From Acidithiobacillus thiooxidans ATCC 19377 (GTDB lineage: Bacteria > Pseudomonadota > Gammaproteobacteria > Acidithiobacillales > Acidithiobacillaceae), in contig NZ_CP045571.1 in NCBI RefSeq assembly GCF_009662475.1, forward strand, positions 2,788,501 through 2,852,500: 64,000 nt of DNA, written 5' to 3'. A model generated the notes under the pieces. That model was not told the DNA's origin and made no database searches. It worked only from the letters and a program-made list of their open reading frames with translations. Positions within the stretch are counted from its first letter, which is position 1. Each line of letters opens with the position of its first letter. Of the stretch, positions 45,694 to 55,190 are shown piece after piece. Made by a program: the position numbers and the translations under genes.

Positions 45694-47187
45694 ATGGAAC
45701 TACCCCTAAGCAGCCTGATTATTATTGTGTTACTGCTCGCCCTGGTGGTTTCAGCGGGGCTGTGGAAGCTGTTCAACCGGAAGAAGCTCCTTAAAAGTAA
45801 CGCAAAATCCCAAAAAATCACGCCTGCCTCTAAAAATTCCGCTTCTGTTTCAACTATACAAATTTCCGGATCGAGCAGCGCTGATAATGCAAGTCTTACC
45901 GCCGCTGCTGAAGTTGATGAAACCAGTATCCTGGATGAAATTGAAATTTACCTCGCTTACGGCCATCTGGAACAAGCGGCCACCTCACTCAGCTGGTACG
46001 TTACCCACAATCCGGATGATACCCGGCAAAGCCGGAGATTACTGGCTTTATATCAGGAAATTCCAGACCCGGATCGCTTTGCAGAATTGCTGAGTAATTT
46101 GTGTGATTCAGGAATCATATCAGGCGCCGAAGCCCAGGACCTGACCCTCGCCGGCCTGCAAGCTGACCCGGAAAACCTCCAGCTCCGTGTGCTTGCCGAA
46201 AATCTGGGCATCAGCAATAGTCAGTTGGCAGCCATTAGCACCATCAAAACCAGCGAAGCCCAGCCAGCACCTTCACCGGCACTTATCAGGGTGCAACAGG
46301 AACTCCAGCAGGCCCTTGTCAATCCTGAACCCATGGATATGGATCTCAGCGGCTTTTCCGAAAAGCCGCTGCAATCAATCCAGAACAATAATCCTTCCGA
46401 ATTGGCCGGCAAGATGGACGCGCTGCTCCAAGGTAATGCCAAACTTGATGCCATTAATCCTAAAGAATGGGGAATCTGTGCGACGCTGGTAGAGCCGTTG
46501 GCTGCTATTCGCGCATTACTGGCGACCCAACAAATTCAGGAAGCCGAACGTATTTTAAAACGTAATCTCATTTTTGAACCACGTAAGTTGATACTGCATG
46601 TCACCTTGCTGGATATTTTTTACCGACAAAAACGCTGTGACAATTACGCAGAATCTTTATTGCAGTTATATATAAGTTTGTGGGGTGCCGGAAGCGCACT
46701 CCGCGCCCGAATGCTTAAACATGGCCGACAACTGGGCGAACATCCGCTCTGGGATCATCTGGAAGACAGCGAAACCAACAAACACCTTCTCGCTGAACAG
46801 GCGGAAATATATGGTCTTTATCTTCCCTTGACGGCCATCCCTTTTTCCAGCCCGGCACTGGTCCTGGAGGAAGTTCATCGTGATCATCAGATCATGCCCC
46901 ACAACAGTGATGACAGTATCCTTGAAGAATTTGACAGCCTACTGGAGTACGGGCAAGTGGAAGAGGCCGTTGATCTTCTTGAAAAAGCCACCCTGGCACG
47001 TCCTGATCACAAGCTTTACTATCGCCCGCTTCTGGAAATGTATGAGCGCATGGGCGCTCATGAGCGCTTTTCCAACTTTACCCGATCCATACTCAATATG
47101 GATACGACACCTGATGAAGAAATCATGCGGCAGATGTTCAGCCTTGCTGAACGCATGCAACGCCAACCGCAGCGACAGGTTATTTAG
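45694..47187 (+). CDS. FimV-like membrane-anchored TPR protein
   Basis: The 497 residues start with a membrane helix (PLSSLIIIVLLLALVVSAGLW) followed by a basic stretch. Two tetratricopeptide-like blocks follow, each opening with the same kind of element, ILDEIEIYLAYGHLEQAATSL near 86 and ILEEFDSLLEYGQVEEAVDLL near 408, plus further helices between. This pattern is seen in FimV/HubP-type polar scaffolds. There is no LysM domain. It heads a tight five-gene run with a small GTPase and roadblock protein, which suggests polarity or surface-motility control. Confidence 0.7.
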   Translation: MELPLSSLIIIVLLLALVVSAGLWKLFNRKKLLKSNAKSQKITPASKNSASVSTIQISGSSSADNASLTAAAEVDETSILDEIEIYLAYGHLEQAATSLSWYVTHNPDDTRQSRRLLALYQEIPDPDRFAELLSNLCDSGIISGAEAQDLTLAGLQADPENLQLRVLAENLGISNSQLAAISTIKTSEAQPAPSPALIRVQQELQQALVNPEPMDMDLSGFSEKPLQSIQNNNPSELAGKMDALLQGNAKLDAINPKEWGICATLVEPLAAIRALLATQQIQEAERILKRNLIFEPRKLILHVTLLDIFYRQKRCDNYAESLLQLYISLWGAGSALRARMLKHGRQLGEHPLWDHLEDSETNKHLLAEQAEIYGLYLPLTAIPFSSPALVLEEVHRDHQIMPHNSDDSILEEFDSLLEYGQVEEAVDLLEKATLARPDHKLYYRPLLEMYERMGAHERFSNFTRSILNMDTTPDEEIMRQMFSLAERMQRQPQRQVI

Positions 47188-47196
47188 GATTTGATC

Positions 47197-48345
47197 ATGA
47201 CGAATAATATTCCAGACAATGCCAGCATCCTCGTCCGCAGCTTCGGCATGGATACCCGTAAAGAAGCTGTTTTTCGCATGGCGTTTAAAATGCATACACG
47301 GCGTCACTATCAACTGCTGGAATCAGGAGATGATCGCGTCGCCCATCTGAGCATTGTGGACATTGACGGGCCAGGCGGCACTGAACTCGCGAGAAATTTG
47401 CATCAGAGCGAACCTGGGCTGCGGATACTCGTGACCACTATATCTTCACCGGCAGATTGTATTTTCCCCATACTCCAAAAGCCGGTGCGCATGGAAACCT
47501 TGTTCCCGGCATTGGAAGCTCTGCTGTTGGATACACCCAGAACAACTGAAAAACAGGATACCAATGTCAAACCGATTCGACCGGATATAACAGTCCCGGT
47601 CACCAGCCTCAATACTCAGCAAGCCAGCCCCCCTCCGGCTCCGCAAAATGCATCCGAAGTACCCGTGGCACCCAGCAAGCCCGCTCCCGTTCTTCGCCCC
47701 GAGGAAGTACAGTATTTCAATTCTGACGAAGGATTATTGGGACTTCTAAAAATTGCGCAGCGCGATCAGGGCATTAGTGTAATTTCCGATCAAAATCAGT
47801 GCGCGGTTTTGCGCCTTGATCCCTCCGCAGACCAGGCAGCGGCCCTAATAGATGATGAACAATTGCAGCAACTGTGCCAGGTTTCTGCCAGTAATCTGCA
47901 GTTGAGAGCCCCAAGAGATGGCGACTCAGGAGAAAATAGCAGCCTTCGTCATATGTCCCTGCAATCCTTGCTCTGGCAAGTAGCCGCATGGACAGCCAAT
48001 GGGCGATTGAATCAAAAATTGCCACTCAACGCGCCGGTTCAGCTGAAACAATGGCCTAACCTGACGCGTCTGCCCATGCTTCCTGATGCATTAAGACTGG
48101 CTGCGTTTCTAGCCCGTTCCCCGGCCTCGCCCGCACTCACCGTCAAGATATTACGCATCGAACCCCGGGATTTGTTCAATTTCCTTGCTGCTGCAGATAG
48201 CCTGGAATTACTACGCTACAACACGCCGGAAAATCCGGGCAATCTCGTTCGAATACCACATGATTCAGCATCCTTAGAGACAGAAATCCCTGCAGCCAAA
48301 AGAAGCTTTTTGGGCCGTCTCCTGAAACGCATAGCCGGGATATAG
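47197..48345 (+). CDS. Receiver-like regulatory protein of the GTPase module
   Basis: The 382 residues start at the ATG at 47197 (AGGA 8 bases before). The first 110 residues resemble a receiver fold (ASILVRSFGMD, AHLSIVDIDGP, LRILVTTIS, FPILQKPVR). The Asp in the VDIDGP segment sits where the phospho-acceptor would be and the K-P pair is kept. A Pro-rich linker (130-165) leads to a C-terminal helical domain of about 200 residues that I do not recognise; its end has basic residues. It lies 9 bases after the TPR gene. Confidence 0.6.
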   Translation: MTNNIPDNASILVRSFGMDTRKEAVFRMAFKMHTRRHYQLLESGDDRVAHLSIVDIDGPGGTELARNLHQSEPGLRILVTTISSPADCIFPILQKPVRMETLFPALEALLLDTPRTTEKQDTNVKPIRPDITVPVTSLNTQQASPPPAPQNASEVPVAPSKPAPVLRPEEVQYFNSDEGLLGLLKIAQRDQGISVISDQNQCAVLRLDPSADQAAALIDDEQLQQLCQVSASNLQLRAPRDGDSGENSSLRHMSLQSLLWQVAAWTANGRLNQKLPLNAPVQLKQWPNLTRLPMLPDALRLAAFLARSPASPALTVKILRIEPRDLFNFLAAADSLELLRYNTPENPGNLVRIPHDSASLETEIPAAKRSFLGRLLKRIAGI

Positions 48346-48396
48346 GGCTGAGGCGCGCTGCGATGCAGATAACAATGAATATCAAGGAGCCAATTT

Positions 48397-48963
48397 GTGA
48401 GAGAAGATAATAAAATCGTTTTTACCGGTCCGGTAGGTGCGGGGAAAACCACGGCCATATCCGTATTATCTGATACCCCCATCATATCTACAGATGCCCA
48501 GGCTTCGGACATGACCCTGAATCGTAAGGGTCATACAACCGTCGCCATGGACTATGGCATTCTCAAACTGGACGCCCAAACCAAAATTCATCTATATGGC
48601 ACCCCGGGTCAAGAACGCTTTGATTTTATGTGGGACATCCTGACCACGGGCGGACTGGGCCTGGTGCTCATGCTGGACAACACCCGTCCTAATCCGAAGA
48701 AGGATCTCCACTTTTTCCTGCACGCCTTCAAGGACTACATTGTCAATGTTCCGGTCGTCATTGGTATTTCCAAAACCGATGTCCAGAACCGTCCCGGTCC
48801 CGCCGATTATGCGAACATGCTTCCTGAAGTCACCGCTGACCTCAAAATGCTCAATCCCATCCCTCCCATTTTTGAAATTGATGGCCGTAAAAAGGAGGAC
48901 ATCAAAAACCTGGTCATGGCCCTGCTTTATTCCATTGATCCGGGAATTGGAGACATCTTATGA
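48397..48963 (+). CDS. MglA-like small Ras-family GTPase
   Basis: The 188 residues start at GTG 48397, 7 bases after AAGGAG. All nucleotide-binding motifs are present: P-loop GPVGAGKT at 11-18, switch II YGTPGQERF near 67-75, and SKTD near 126-129. It most resembles the small prokaryotic GTPases found with roadblock proteins, which act as polarity switches. The stop overlaps the next gene by 4 bases. The likely activating partner is one of the roadblock-type proteins encoded downstream. Confidence 0.88.
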   Translation: MREDNKIVFTGPVGAGKTTAISVLSDTPIISTDAQASDMTLNRKGHTTVAMDYGILKLDAQTKIHLYGTPGQERFDFMWDILTTGGLGLVLMLDNTRPNPKKDLHFFLHAFKDYIVNVPVVIGISKTDVQNRPGPADYANMLPEVTADLKMLNPIPPIFEIDGRKKEDIKNLVMALLYSIDPGIGDIL

Positions 48964-49598
48964 GTGTAGAGCTGGTTGTAACGCGTACTGAAGTATATGC
49001 CGAGGTTACTCCTGCGGGAGCCTTTTACGCGACATCCAGTCCTGATCAGGAAGGTAACCGTGCCATTCTGTTGCACGTACTACGTGAAGGTCACCGCGCT
49101 CCTTTTACGACGGAAATAGCCAGTCAATGGGCGGAAAACAACAATACGGATGAAGCCTTGCGCAGCATTTTCCGGCTACAGCGCCTTGGTCTTCTGCGTG
49201 GCACCCATGAGGCACGTACTGACAGCACACTGCGCCTGGAAGATGCTTTACCACCGCTACTGGCCCGCCTGTCTGACCAGCAAAAAACCCTCCTGGCCGA
49301 TGAAAATGGTTTTTATCTAGCTGCAGCAGGCTTTGCTCATGAAGCTGCGGAAGAGTTGGCGGGACTTTCTGCTGATCTGCTCTCCCTGCAATCACGCCAT
49401 AATCGCCTGCTCAAAAACAATTTACGGATCAACACGGAAACCTGGGGGCTGCTGGACCCTTCCGGCCGATCAGAATTGGGCTTTTGGCCGCTTTTCATCG
49501 GACAACAACGTTTCATGCTCGTCGTCAGCGGAACGCCCCGTCTCCAGGATCAATCATTCGTGACCTTGGTTCAAGAACTCGACAAACGTTACCGCTAA
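48960..49598 (+). CDS. Probable winged-helix plus roadblock-like protein
   Basis: The 212 residues are soluble. Residues 40-80 form a helical region with EALRSIFRLQRLGLLRG, like a winged helix. Residues 108-212 follow the strand-helix order of a roadblock/LC7 domain (LLADENGFYLAAAGFAHEAAEELAGL, then GFWPLFIGQQRFMLVVSG). The domain reading is by pattern only. It overlaps the GTPase gene, so the two proteins are made in step and may bind each other. Confidence 0.55.
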   Translation: MSVELVVTRTEVYAEVTPAGAFYATSSPDQEGNRAILLHVLREGHRAPFTTEIASQWAENNNTDEALRSIFRLQRLGLLRGTHEARTDSTLRLEDALPPLLARLSDQQKTLLADENGFYLAAAGFAHEAAEELAGLSADLLSLQSRHNRLLKNNLRINTETWGLLDPSGRSELGFWPLFIGQQRFMLVVSGTPRLQDQSFVTLVQELDKRYR

Positions 49599-49650
49599 GC
49601 TTGACCCATTTTAATATTGCATTATTGACAGTTTATTCAGGAGAAAACCC

Positions 49651-50013
49651 ATGCGCGAAGAAATGCTCAAATCCATCCTCAGTGATCTCAATGGCTCATC
49701 CGCCGATATTGAGGCTTCTGCGGTCATATCTACTGATGGTCTTACCATTGCCTCCCTGCTTTCTTCCACCATGGACGAGGACCGCGTCGGTGCGATGGCC
49801 GCCGCCATGCTTTCCCTGGGCGACCGGACGGCAGCCGAGCTGGCTCGCGGCGAACTCGAACAGGTCATGATCAAGGGTGATAATGGTTATGTACTGCTCA
49901 TTCACGCTGGCCCTGATGCAGTATTGACCATCATCGCCCGCAAGGAAGCCAAGCTGGGCCTGGTGTTTCTGGATGCCAAACGCGCATCAAGCGGTATCGC
50001 CGAACTGCTGTGA
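49651..50013 (+). CDS. Roadblock/LC7-domain protein (MglB-like)
   Basis: A 120-residue single roadblock domain: ASAVISTDGLTIASLL near residues 22-37, then EDRVGAMAAAMLSLGDRTAAEL, and GYVLLIHAGPDAVLTIIA. CAGGAG lies before the ATG. Such proteins dimerise and act as GTPase-activating partners of MglA-like GTPases. It closes the five-gene module, 52 bases after the preceding gene. Confidence 0.87.
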   Translation: MREEMLKSILSDLNGSSADIEASAVISTDGLTIASLLSSTMDEDRVGAMAAAMLSLGDRTAAELARGELEQVMIKGDNGYVLLIHAGPDAVLTIIARKEAKLGLVFLDAKRASSGIAELL

Positions 50014-50025
50014 CCGGGTATTTTC

Positions 50026-50048
50026 GAGGGATCCGGTCCTGATCCCTT
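50026..50048 (+). terminator. Hairpin after the roadblock gene
   Basis: AGGGATC and GATCCCT form a 7-bp stem with a 7-base loop, followed only by TTC. A weak terminator at best. Confidence 0.35.
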
Positions 50049-50102
50049 CACAGCCTCTGCTCCATTAGTTCATAATGCCCGAAATCACTGTCTGAGACGC
50101 AT

Positions 50103-50975
50103 ATGAATTTTCAGGAAATCATCCAGCGGCTCCAAAACTTCTGGGCCACTCAGGGTTGCGTATTGTTGCAGCCCATGGACATGCCCGTTGGAGCGGGCAC
50201 CTTTCATCCTGCCACCTTTCTTCGCGCCATTGGTCCAGAACCGTGGCGAGCCGCGTATGTGCAGCCTTCCAGACGCCCCACAGACGGCCGCTACGGAGAC
50301 AACCCCAATCGTCTTCAGCATTACTACCAGTTTCAGGCGGTGCTCAAACCCAACCCGAGTAATCTTCAGGATTTATATCTGGAGTCCCTGGCGGTGCTGG
50401 GCATTGATCCAAAATTGCAGGACATCCGCTTTGTCGAAGATGACTGGGAATCACCCACGCTGGGGGCCTGGGGTCTTGGCTGGGAGGTCTGGCTGAATGG
50501 CATGGAAGTCACCCAGTTCACGTATTTCCAGCAGGTGGGCGGTCTTGATTGTCACCCGGTCATGGGCGAAGTGACCTATGGCCTGGAACGTCTCGCCATG
50601 TATCTGCAAGGTGTAGAAAGTGTGTACGATCTGATCTGGACACCAGGCGTACTGTATGGAGATGTTTTTCACCAAAACGAGGTGGAACAGTCCCGCTACA
50701 ATTTCGAGATGGCACCCGTAGACGACCTTTTCCAGCGTTTTGATCGCGCTGAGGCGGATTGCCGCAAGCTGCTTGAACACAAACTCCCTTTACCAGCCTA
50801 CGAACGGGTTCTTGACTGTTCCCATACGTTTAATCTCCTGGATGCCCGCCATGCCATTGGCGTCAATGAACGCGCCCGTTTCATTGGCCGGGTACGCGGA
50901 CTGGCCAAAGGCGTTGCAGAAATTTATGCAGAAGCCCGTGCCGAACTCGGCCACCCTCTGCTACGGAGTGAATGA
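50103..50975 (+). CDS. glyQ: Glycyl-tRNA synthetase alpha subunit
   Basis: The 290 residues match the usual length. [17 protein letters not shown] at residues 2-18, [22 protein letters not shown] near 55-76, and [14 protein letters not shown] near 258 are conserved. It forms the alpha2beta2 enzyme with GlyS and holds the adenylation site. Its stop overlaps the glyS start. Confidence 0.97.
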   Translation: MNFQEIIQRLQNFWATQGCVLLQPMDMPVGAGTFHPATFLRAIGPEPWRAAYVQPSRRPTDGRYGDNPNRLQHYYQFQAVLKPNPSNLQDLYLESLAVLGIDPKLQDIRFVEDDWESPTLGAWGLGWEVWLNGMEVTQFTYFQQVGGLDCHPVMGEVTYGLERLAMYLQGVESVYDLIWTPGVLYGDVFHQNEVEQSRYNFEMAPVDDLFQRFDRAEADCRKLLEHKLPLPAYERVLDCSHTFNLLDARHAIGVNERARFIGRVRGLAKGVAEIYAEARAELGHPLLRSE

Positions 50976-53074
50976 TGTCAGCCCATGAAAATCCTCTCCA
51001 GAAAGATTGTCTTCTGGAAATCGGTTGTGAAGAGCTACCCGCGCGTGAGCAGCTCCCCATTCGTGACGCCGCCATAGAACAAATGACGCGCCTGCTCAAT
51101 GAAGCCGGTCTCAGCTTTGGGCAAATCACGGCTTACGTCACCCCACGGCGTTTGGCGTTATGGATTCAGAACCTGGCCCTGCTCAGCCAGCCCCGGGAAA
51201 GCATCCGGCGCGGCCCTCCCCTAGAAAGAGCGCGTGATGGGGCGGGTAACATAACGCCGGCTGCCGAAGGCTTTGCCCGTTCCTGTGGGGTTGCTTTTAC
51301 CGATCTCAGTACCCTCGACACGGAAAAAGGACTGGTTCTGGCCTGGCGGGAAGTCGAAGCAGCACGCAGTAGTCACAGTCTTCTGCCTGATATTGCCAGT
51401 CAGACCATTGCCGCCCTGCCCTTGCGTAAACGCATGCACTGGGGAACCCGTCAGGATAGCTTCATTCGCCCGGTGCGCTGGTTACTATTGCGGCAAGGAC
51501 AACAAGTGCTGGACTGGCAGGCATTCGGCCTTCAGGCAGGCGGACAGAGCTTTGGTCACCGTGTACATCATCCTGAAGCGATCCAGATTCATCAGCCCGC
51601 CGATTACGCTGCAGCTTTACTGGATGGCCATGTCATGGCTGACTTCGACGCTCGCCGGGCGCATATTTCCCATAAAATTTCCGCCATTGCTGAAGACCTG
51701 CGAGCATCCCCCATCTTGCCGGCAGCTTTGCTGGATGAGATTACCGGACTCAATGAATGGCCAGTCATCCTGATCGGCAGCTTTGCAGAAGATTACCTGC
51801 GAATTCCTGAAGAGGCGCTGATTACGGTCATGATGCAACATCAGCGCTATGTCCCGTTGCGTGATGGAAACGGTCGCCTGATTTCCCAATACCTTTTTGC
51901 CGCCAACATCCACAGCCAGGATGCCCAAATTGTCATTCACGGCAATAATCGAGTGCTGCGGGCGCGCCTGGCGGATGCGGCTTTTTTCTGGGATCAGGAC
52001 CGCCAAAAATCCTTGGCTGCAAGGCTTCCTGAACTGCAGAACGTCCTCTTCCAGGAAGGGCTGGGCAGCGTTTACGACAAAACCCTGCGCCTGCAAAAAG
52101 TGGCGCGGTCATTGAGCAGCCGCTGCAACGTCAAAGCTGACGATCTGGAACGCGCTGCCGCACTTTGTAAAAGTGATCTACTCTCTGGCGTGGTGGGGGA
52201 GTTTCCCGAGTTGCAAGGCATCATGGGTGGACATTACGCCCGTCATGATGGTGAAAATGCCGAGGTCGTTGCGGCCATTGCCCAACATTACCTGCCCAAT
52301 GGGCGGGATGATGACACGCCGCAGAGTCCTGCTGGCCAGTGTCTGGCCATTGCCGACAAGCTGGATACCCTCTGCGGTTTTTTTGCCATTGGCAAAATAC
52401 CCACAGGCGATCGCGATCCCTTCGCCCTGCGCCGGGCTGCCTTGAGCGTCTTACGCATCATTCTGGATGCAGAGCTTGATCTGCCCCTGGATGAAGCGGT
52501 GGGCATGACGCTGGGAGCTTTAGGTCCGCATATCGTCAAAGATCCCACCGCCATCCGCACTGGCGTCCTGGATTTTTTCCAGGACCGGATGCGTGTCTAT
52601 TTCAGGGAAGAGGGTTTTCGTACCGACCAGATTAATGCCGTACTCAGCCGTCAACCCCATCAGATTCTCGATGCCCGTAAACGCCTGGAAGCTCTGGCAC
52701 GCTTCCTGACCGAACACCAGGCAGCTGAGGCGCTTGCGGCTCTGATCAAACGCGTCAACAATCTGCTTCGCAAGGAAAATGTGGAAGTTCAACACGACCC
52801 CGATCCACAATTATTTGAAGATCCCGCCGAACATCGACTTTGGGAACACTGGCAAGTCATGGCCGGCCCCGTTCATACTCACCTGCAGAACGCACAATAT
52901 GCCAGCGCACTGGACCTTCTGGCCGGATTACGTCCTACGGTCGATACTTTTTTCGACAAAGTCATGGTCCTTGCTGAAAATCCCGAAATACGCCAGAACC
53001 GCCTGACTCTCCTCACCAGGCTGCAGGATGCGTTTCTGCGTATTGCCGACTTTACACAACTCCAGGGCTCCTGA
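50975..53074 (+). CDS. glyS: Glycyl-tRNA synthetase beta subunit
   Basis: The 699 residues start at the second of two adjacent ATGs (GGAG 6 bases before). LLEIGCEELPAR opens the protein; HD-type and DALR-like anticodon-binding regions follow. It binds tRNA-Gly. Its stop overlaps the gmhB ATG by one base. Confidence 0.96.
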   Translation: MSAHENPLQKDCLLEIGCEELPAREQLPIRDAAIEQMTRLLNEAGLSFGQITAYVTPRRLALWIQNLALLSQPRESIRRGPPLERARDGAGNITPAAEGFARSCGVAFTDLSTLDTEKGLVLAWREVEAARSSHSLLPDIASQTIAALPLRKRMHWGTRQDSFIRPVRWLLLRQGQQVLDWQAFGLQAGGQSFGHRVHHPEAIQIHQPADYAAALLDGHVMADFDARRAHISHKISAIAEDLRASPILPAALLDEITGLNEWPVILIGSFAEDYLRIPEEALITVMMQHQRYVPLRDGNGRLISQYLFAANIHSQDAQIVIHGNNRVLRARLADAAFFWDQDRQKSLAARLPELQNVLFQEGLGSVYDKTLRLQKVARSLSSRCNVKADDLERAAALCKSDLLSGVVGEFPELQGIMGGHYARHDGENAEVVAAIAQHYLPNGRDDDTPQSPAGQCLAIADKLDTLCGFFAIGKIPTGDRDPFALRRAALSVLRIILDAELDLPLDEAVGMTLGALGPHIVKDPTAIRTGVLDFFQDRMRVYFREEGFRTDQINAVLSRQPHQILDARKRLEALARFLTEHQAAEALAALIKRVNNLLRKENVEVQHDPDPQLFEDPAEHRLWEHWQVMAGPVHTHLQNAQYASALDLLAGLRPTVDTFFDKVMVLAENPEIRQNRLTLLTRLQDAFLRIADFTQLQGS

Positions 53075-53613
53075 TGGCGCAATGGATCATCCTTGATCGG
53101 GACGGTGTCATCAACGAAGACAGTAACGCCTTCATTAAATCACCGGCCGAATGGCGACCCATTCCAGGCAGCCTGGAAGCCATCGCCCGCCTCAACCGGG
53201 CTGGTTTTCAAGTGGTCGTAGCCACCAATCAATCCGGCGTGGGACGGGGGCTTTTCGATATTCGTACCCTCACAGCCATCCATCAGCGCATGCGCCAGGA
53301 ACTCGCCGTTTTTGGCGGACGCATTGAAGCCATATTTTTTTGCCCCCACCTGCCCGATGCCGGTTGTCAGTGCCGCAAGCCTTTGCCGGGCATGTTTCAC
53401 GAAATTGCCGAACGCCTGCAAATTTCTCTTGACAATGTCCCGGCTATTGGTGACAGCCTGCGGGATCTTCAAGCCGCCCAGGAAGCCGGGGCGAAACCTA
53501 TTCTCGTGCTCACCGGTAAAGGCCAAAATACCCGTCGCGATGCCGAAGCTGCTGGTTTCCCGATTTTTCTGGATCTTGCTGCCGCTGTACAGGCCATCCT
53601 GGGTGTCTCTTGA
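53074..53613 (+). CDS. gmhB: GmhB, heptose bisphosphate phosphatase
   Basis: A 179-residue HAD phosphatase. Nucleophile and acid Asp are in ILDRDGVINED, ATNQSGVGRG is the second motif, zinc-loop cysteines and His are in CPHLPDAGCQCRKP, and GDSLRDL holds the last acidic residue. It makes D-glycero-D-manno-heptose 1-phosphate for lipopolysaccharide core. Confidence 0.93.
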   Translation: MAQWIILDRDGVINEDSNAFIKSPAEWRPIPGSLEAIARLNRAGFQVVVATNQSGVGRGLFDIRTLTAIHQRMRQELAVFGGRIEAIFFCPHLPDAGCQCRKPLPGMFHEIAERLQISLDNVPAIGDSLRDLQAAQEAGAKPILVLTGKGQNTRRDAEAAGFPIFLDLAAAVQAILGVS

Positions 53614-54332
53614 TGCAAACCCTGCGTAGCGGAATTTTTTACATCGGCTTTACCGTATGGACACTCGTCTGGGCATTTTTCACCCTGTTGACCGTCCCCA
53701 TGCCCCTTTCCGCCCGGGTCTGGTCCAGCCGCCTCTGGGCGCGAACGGCCGTCCTGTGGTTGCGCCTGAGTTGCGGATTGAGTTATCGGGTCACCGGTCT
53801 GGAAAATATCCCGGATACGCCCTGCGTCATTGTAGCCAACCATCAATCGGCGCTGGAAACCCTGTTGCTCTGGTGCCTTTTCCCGCGCCTGTCTTATGTG
53901 CTCAAACAGGAACTGTTTCGGATTCCGATTATTGGCTGGGGCTTACGTCTGGCCTGGCCGATCGGCATTGATCGCAGTGCCGGTCGTCAGGCACTCGTGC
54001 AGGTCATGGAAGAAGGCAAACTACGCCTCGCAGCGGGATTTAATGTGGTCATATTTCCTGAAGGAACCCGTTACCCCTGCGGCGAAGTCGGGCCCTTCAG
54101 CAGCACGGCTGCCGGGCTGGCCCTGCGCGCAGAAGTCCCGCTTTTACCGATTGCCGTCAACAGCGGCTGCTATTGGGCCCGTAACAACTGGCGAAAAAAA
54201 TCCGGAAAAATGGACTTATGGATTGGTCCGGCTTTTGCACCAAACGGAAAATCTTCCACTTTGACCGAACAGGCAGAATCCTGGATTCGCAACGCCGTCA
54301 TGCAGATGCCAGGCGAAGCTGCAAAGCCGTAA
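53610..54332 (+). CDS. plsC: PlsC-type 1-acyl-glycerol-3-phosphate acyltransferase
   Basis: The 240 residues have an N-terminal membrane helix and then the acyltransferase motifs NHQSALETLL near 73-82 and FPEGTRYP near 149-156. The first motif is normally HX4D; here Glu replaces Asp, a rare but conservative change. It transfers a fatty acyl group to lysophosphatidate. It overlaps gmhB by 4 bases and, on the other side, overlaps the convergent ATP-grasp gene by 35 bases. Confidence 0.88.
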   Translation: MMQTLRSGIFYIGFTVWTLVWAFFTLLTVPMPLSARVWSSRLWARTAVLWLRLSCGLSYRVTGLENIPDTPCVIVANHQSALETLLLWCLFPRLSYVLKQELFRIPIIGWGLRLAWPIGIDRSAGRQALVQVMEEGKLRLAAGFNVVIFPEGTRYPCGEVGPFSSTAAGLALRAEVPLLPIAVNSGCYWARNNWRKKSGKMDLWIGPAFAPNGKSSTLTEQAESWIRNAVMQMPGEAAKP

Positions 54333-55188
54333 TTACGCGTCCTGCCACGTCCACACCTGTACTTTTTTCAATACCCTCCAGACTGGGTACGGGATTAACT
54401 TCCAATACCAGTGCGTTTTGATCCGCGTCCGCCATCAAATCCACACCGGCAAAATCAAGGCCTAATGCAACAGCAGCTTTCCGGGCAATTTCCGCCCAGG
54501 ACTCAGGCAGAGCAGGAAACGCCGAAGCGCGGCCTCCACAGTGCAGATTACTGCGAAAATCTTCCGCCGCAGATTCCCGACGCATGGCCGCAACAACCTC
54601 CCCGAACAAGACAATCACTCTGACATCCTGGCGGCCCGGCAAAAAACGCTGAACCATGGCCTCATGCTGCAGACTCAAAAAAGTATCCAGCATTCCCCGT
54701 GCGGCTACCGGGGTCTCGGCCAGACTCACCCCGACCCCCTGTGAACCCTGCAATATTTTGTGAACGAGGGGCGTGCCCAGCATCTGCAAGGCCAGCTCTT
54801 TTTGCCTGGATTCCGTGAAATAAACGGTTTGTGGAACAGCTATTCCCGCCGCAGCCAGAGCCTGCAGGGAGGCAAATTTGTCTCTTGCCAGTTGCAATGC
54901 CTCGGCAGAATTCAGACAAAAAGTACCTGCTCCGGCAAAATAGCGCAGCAATCGCGCCCCCAAGGCCGTTATCGGTCCGCCAATGCGGGGAATGATCGCC
55001 GCACAATAAGGAAATTTTTCACCCTGCACATAAAGATCCGCATGGACGCCATTCACAGTCAACAAACACTGCTCCGGGGCCAACAACACGGCTTCCATTC
55101 CCGCCGCATCCACCACCTGGAGCAATCGTTGGGTGGAATAAAGCCCGGGAAAGCGGGACAGTACCGCAATTCTTGGAGTCTCCGACAT
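54298..55188 (-). CDS. RimK-like ATP-grasp ligase
   Basis: The 296 residues are of the alpha-L-glutamate ligase type. An N-terminal domain (IAVLSRFPGLYSTQRL) precedes the ATP-grasp fold, with HKILQGSQGVGVSL near 142-155, VQRFLPGRQDVRVIV near 180-195 and VLEVNPVPSLEGIE near 263-276. Relatives add glutamate to proteins such as ribosomal S6 or to small molecules such as glutathione-like or methanopterin-like compounds. The gene begins 2 bases after the stop of the 107-residue gene at 55191-55514, so the two form an operon. The substrate is unknown. Confidence 0.85.
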   Translation of the reverse strand: MSETPRIAVLSRFPGLYSTQRLLQVVDAAGMEAVLLAPEQCLLTVNGVHADLYVQGEKFPYCAAIIPRIGGPITALGARLLRYFAGAGTFCLNSAEALQLARDKFASLQALAAAGIAVPQTVYFTESRQKELALQMLGTPLVHKILQGSQGVGVSLAETPVAARGMLDTFLSLQHEAMVQRFLPGRQDVRVIVLFGEVVAAMRRESAAEDFRSNLHCGGRASAFPALPESWAEIARKAAVALGLDFAGVDLMADADQNALVLEVNPVPSLEGIEKSTGVDVAGRVITALQLRLASA

Positions 55189-55190
55189 AT

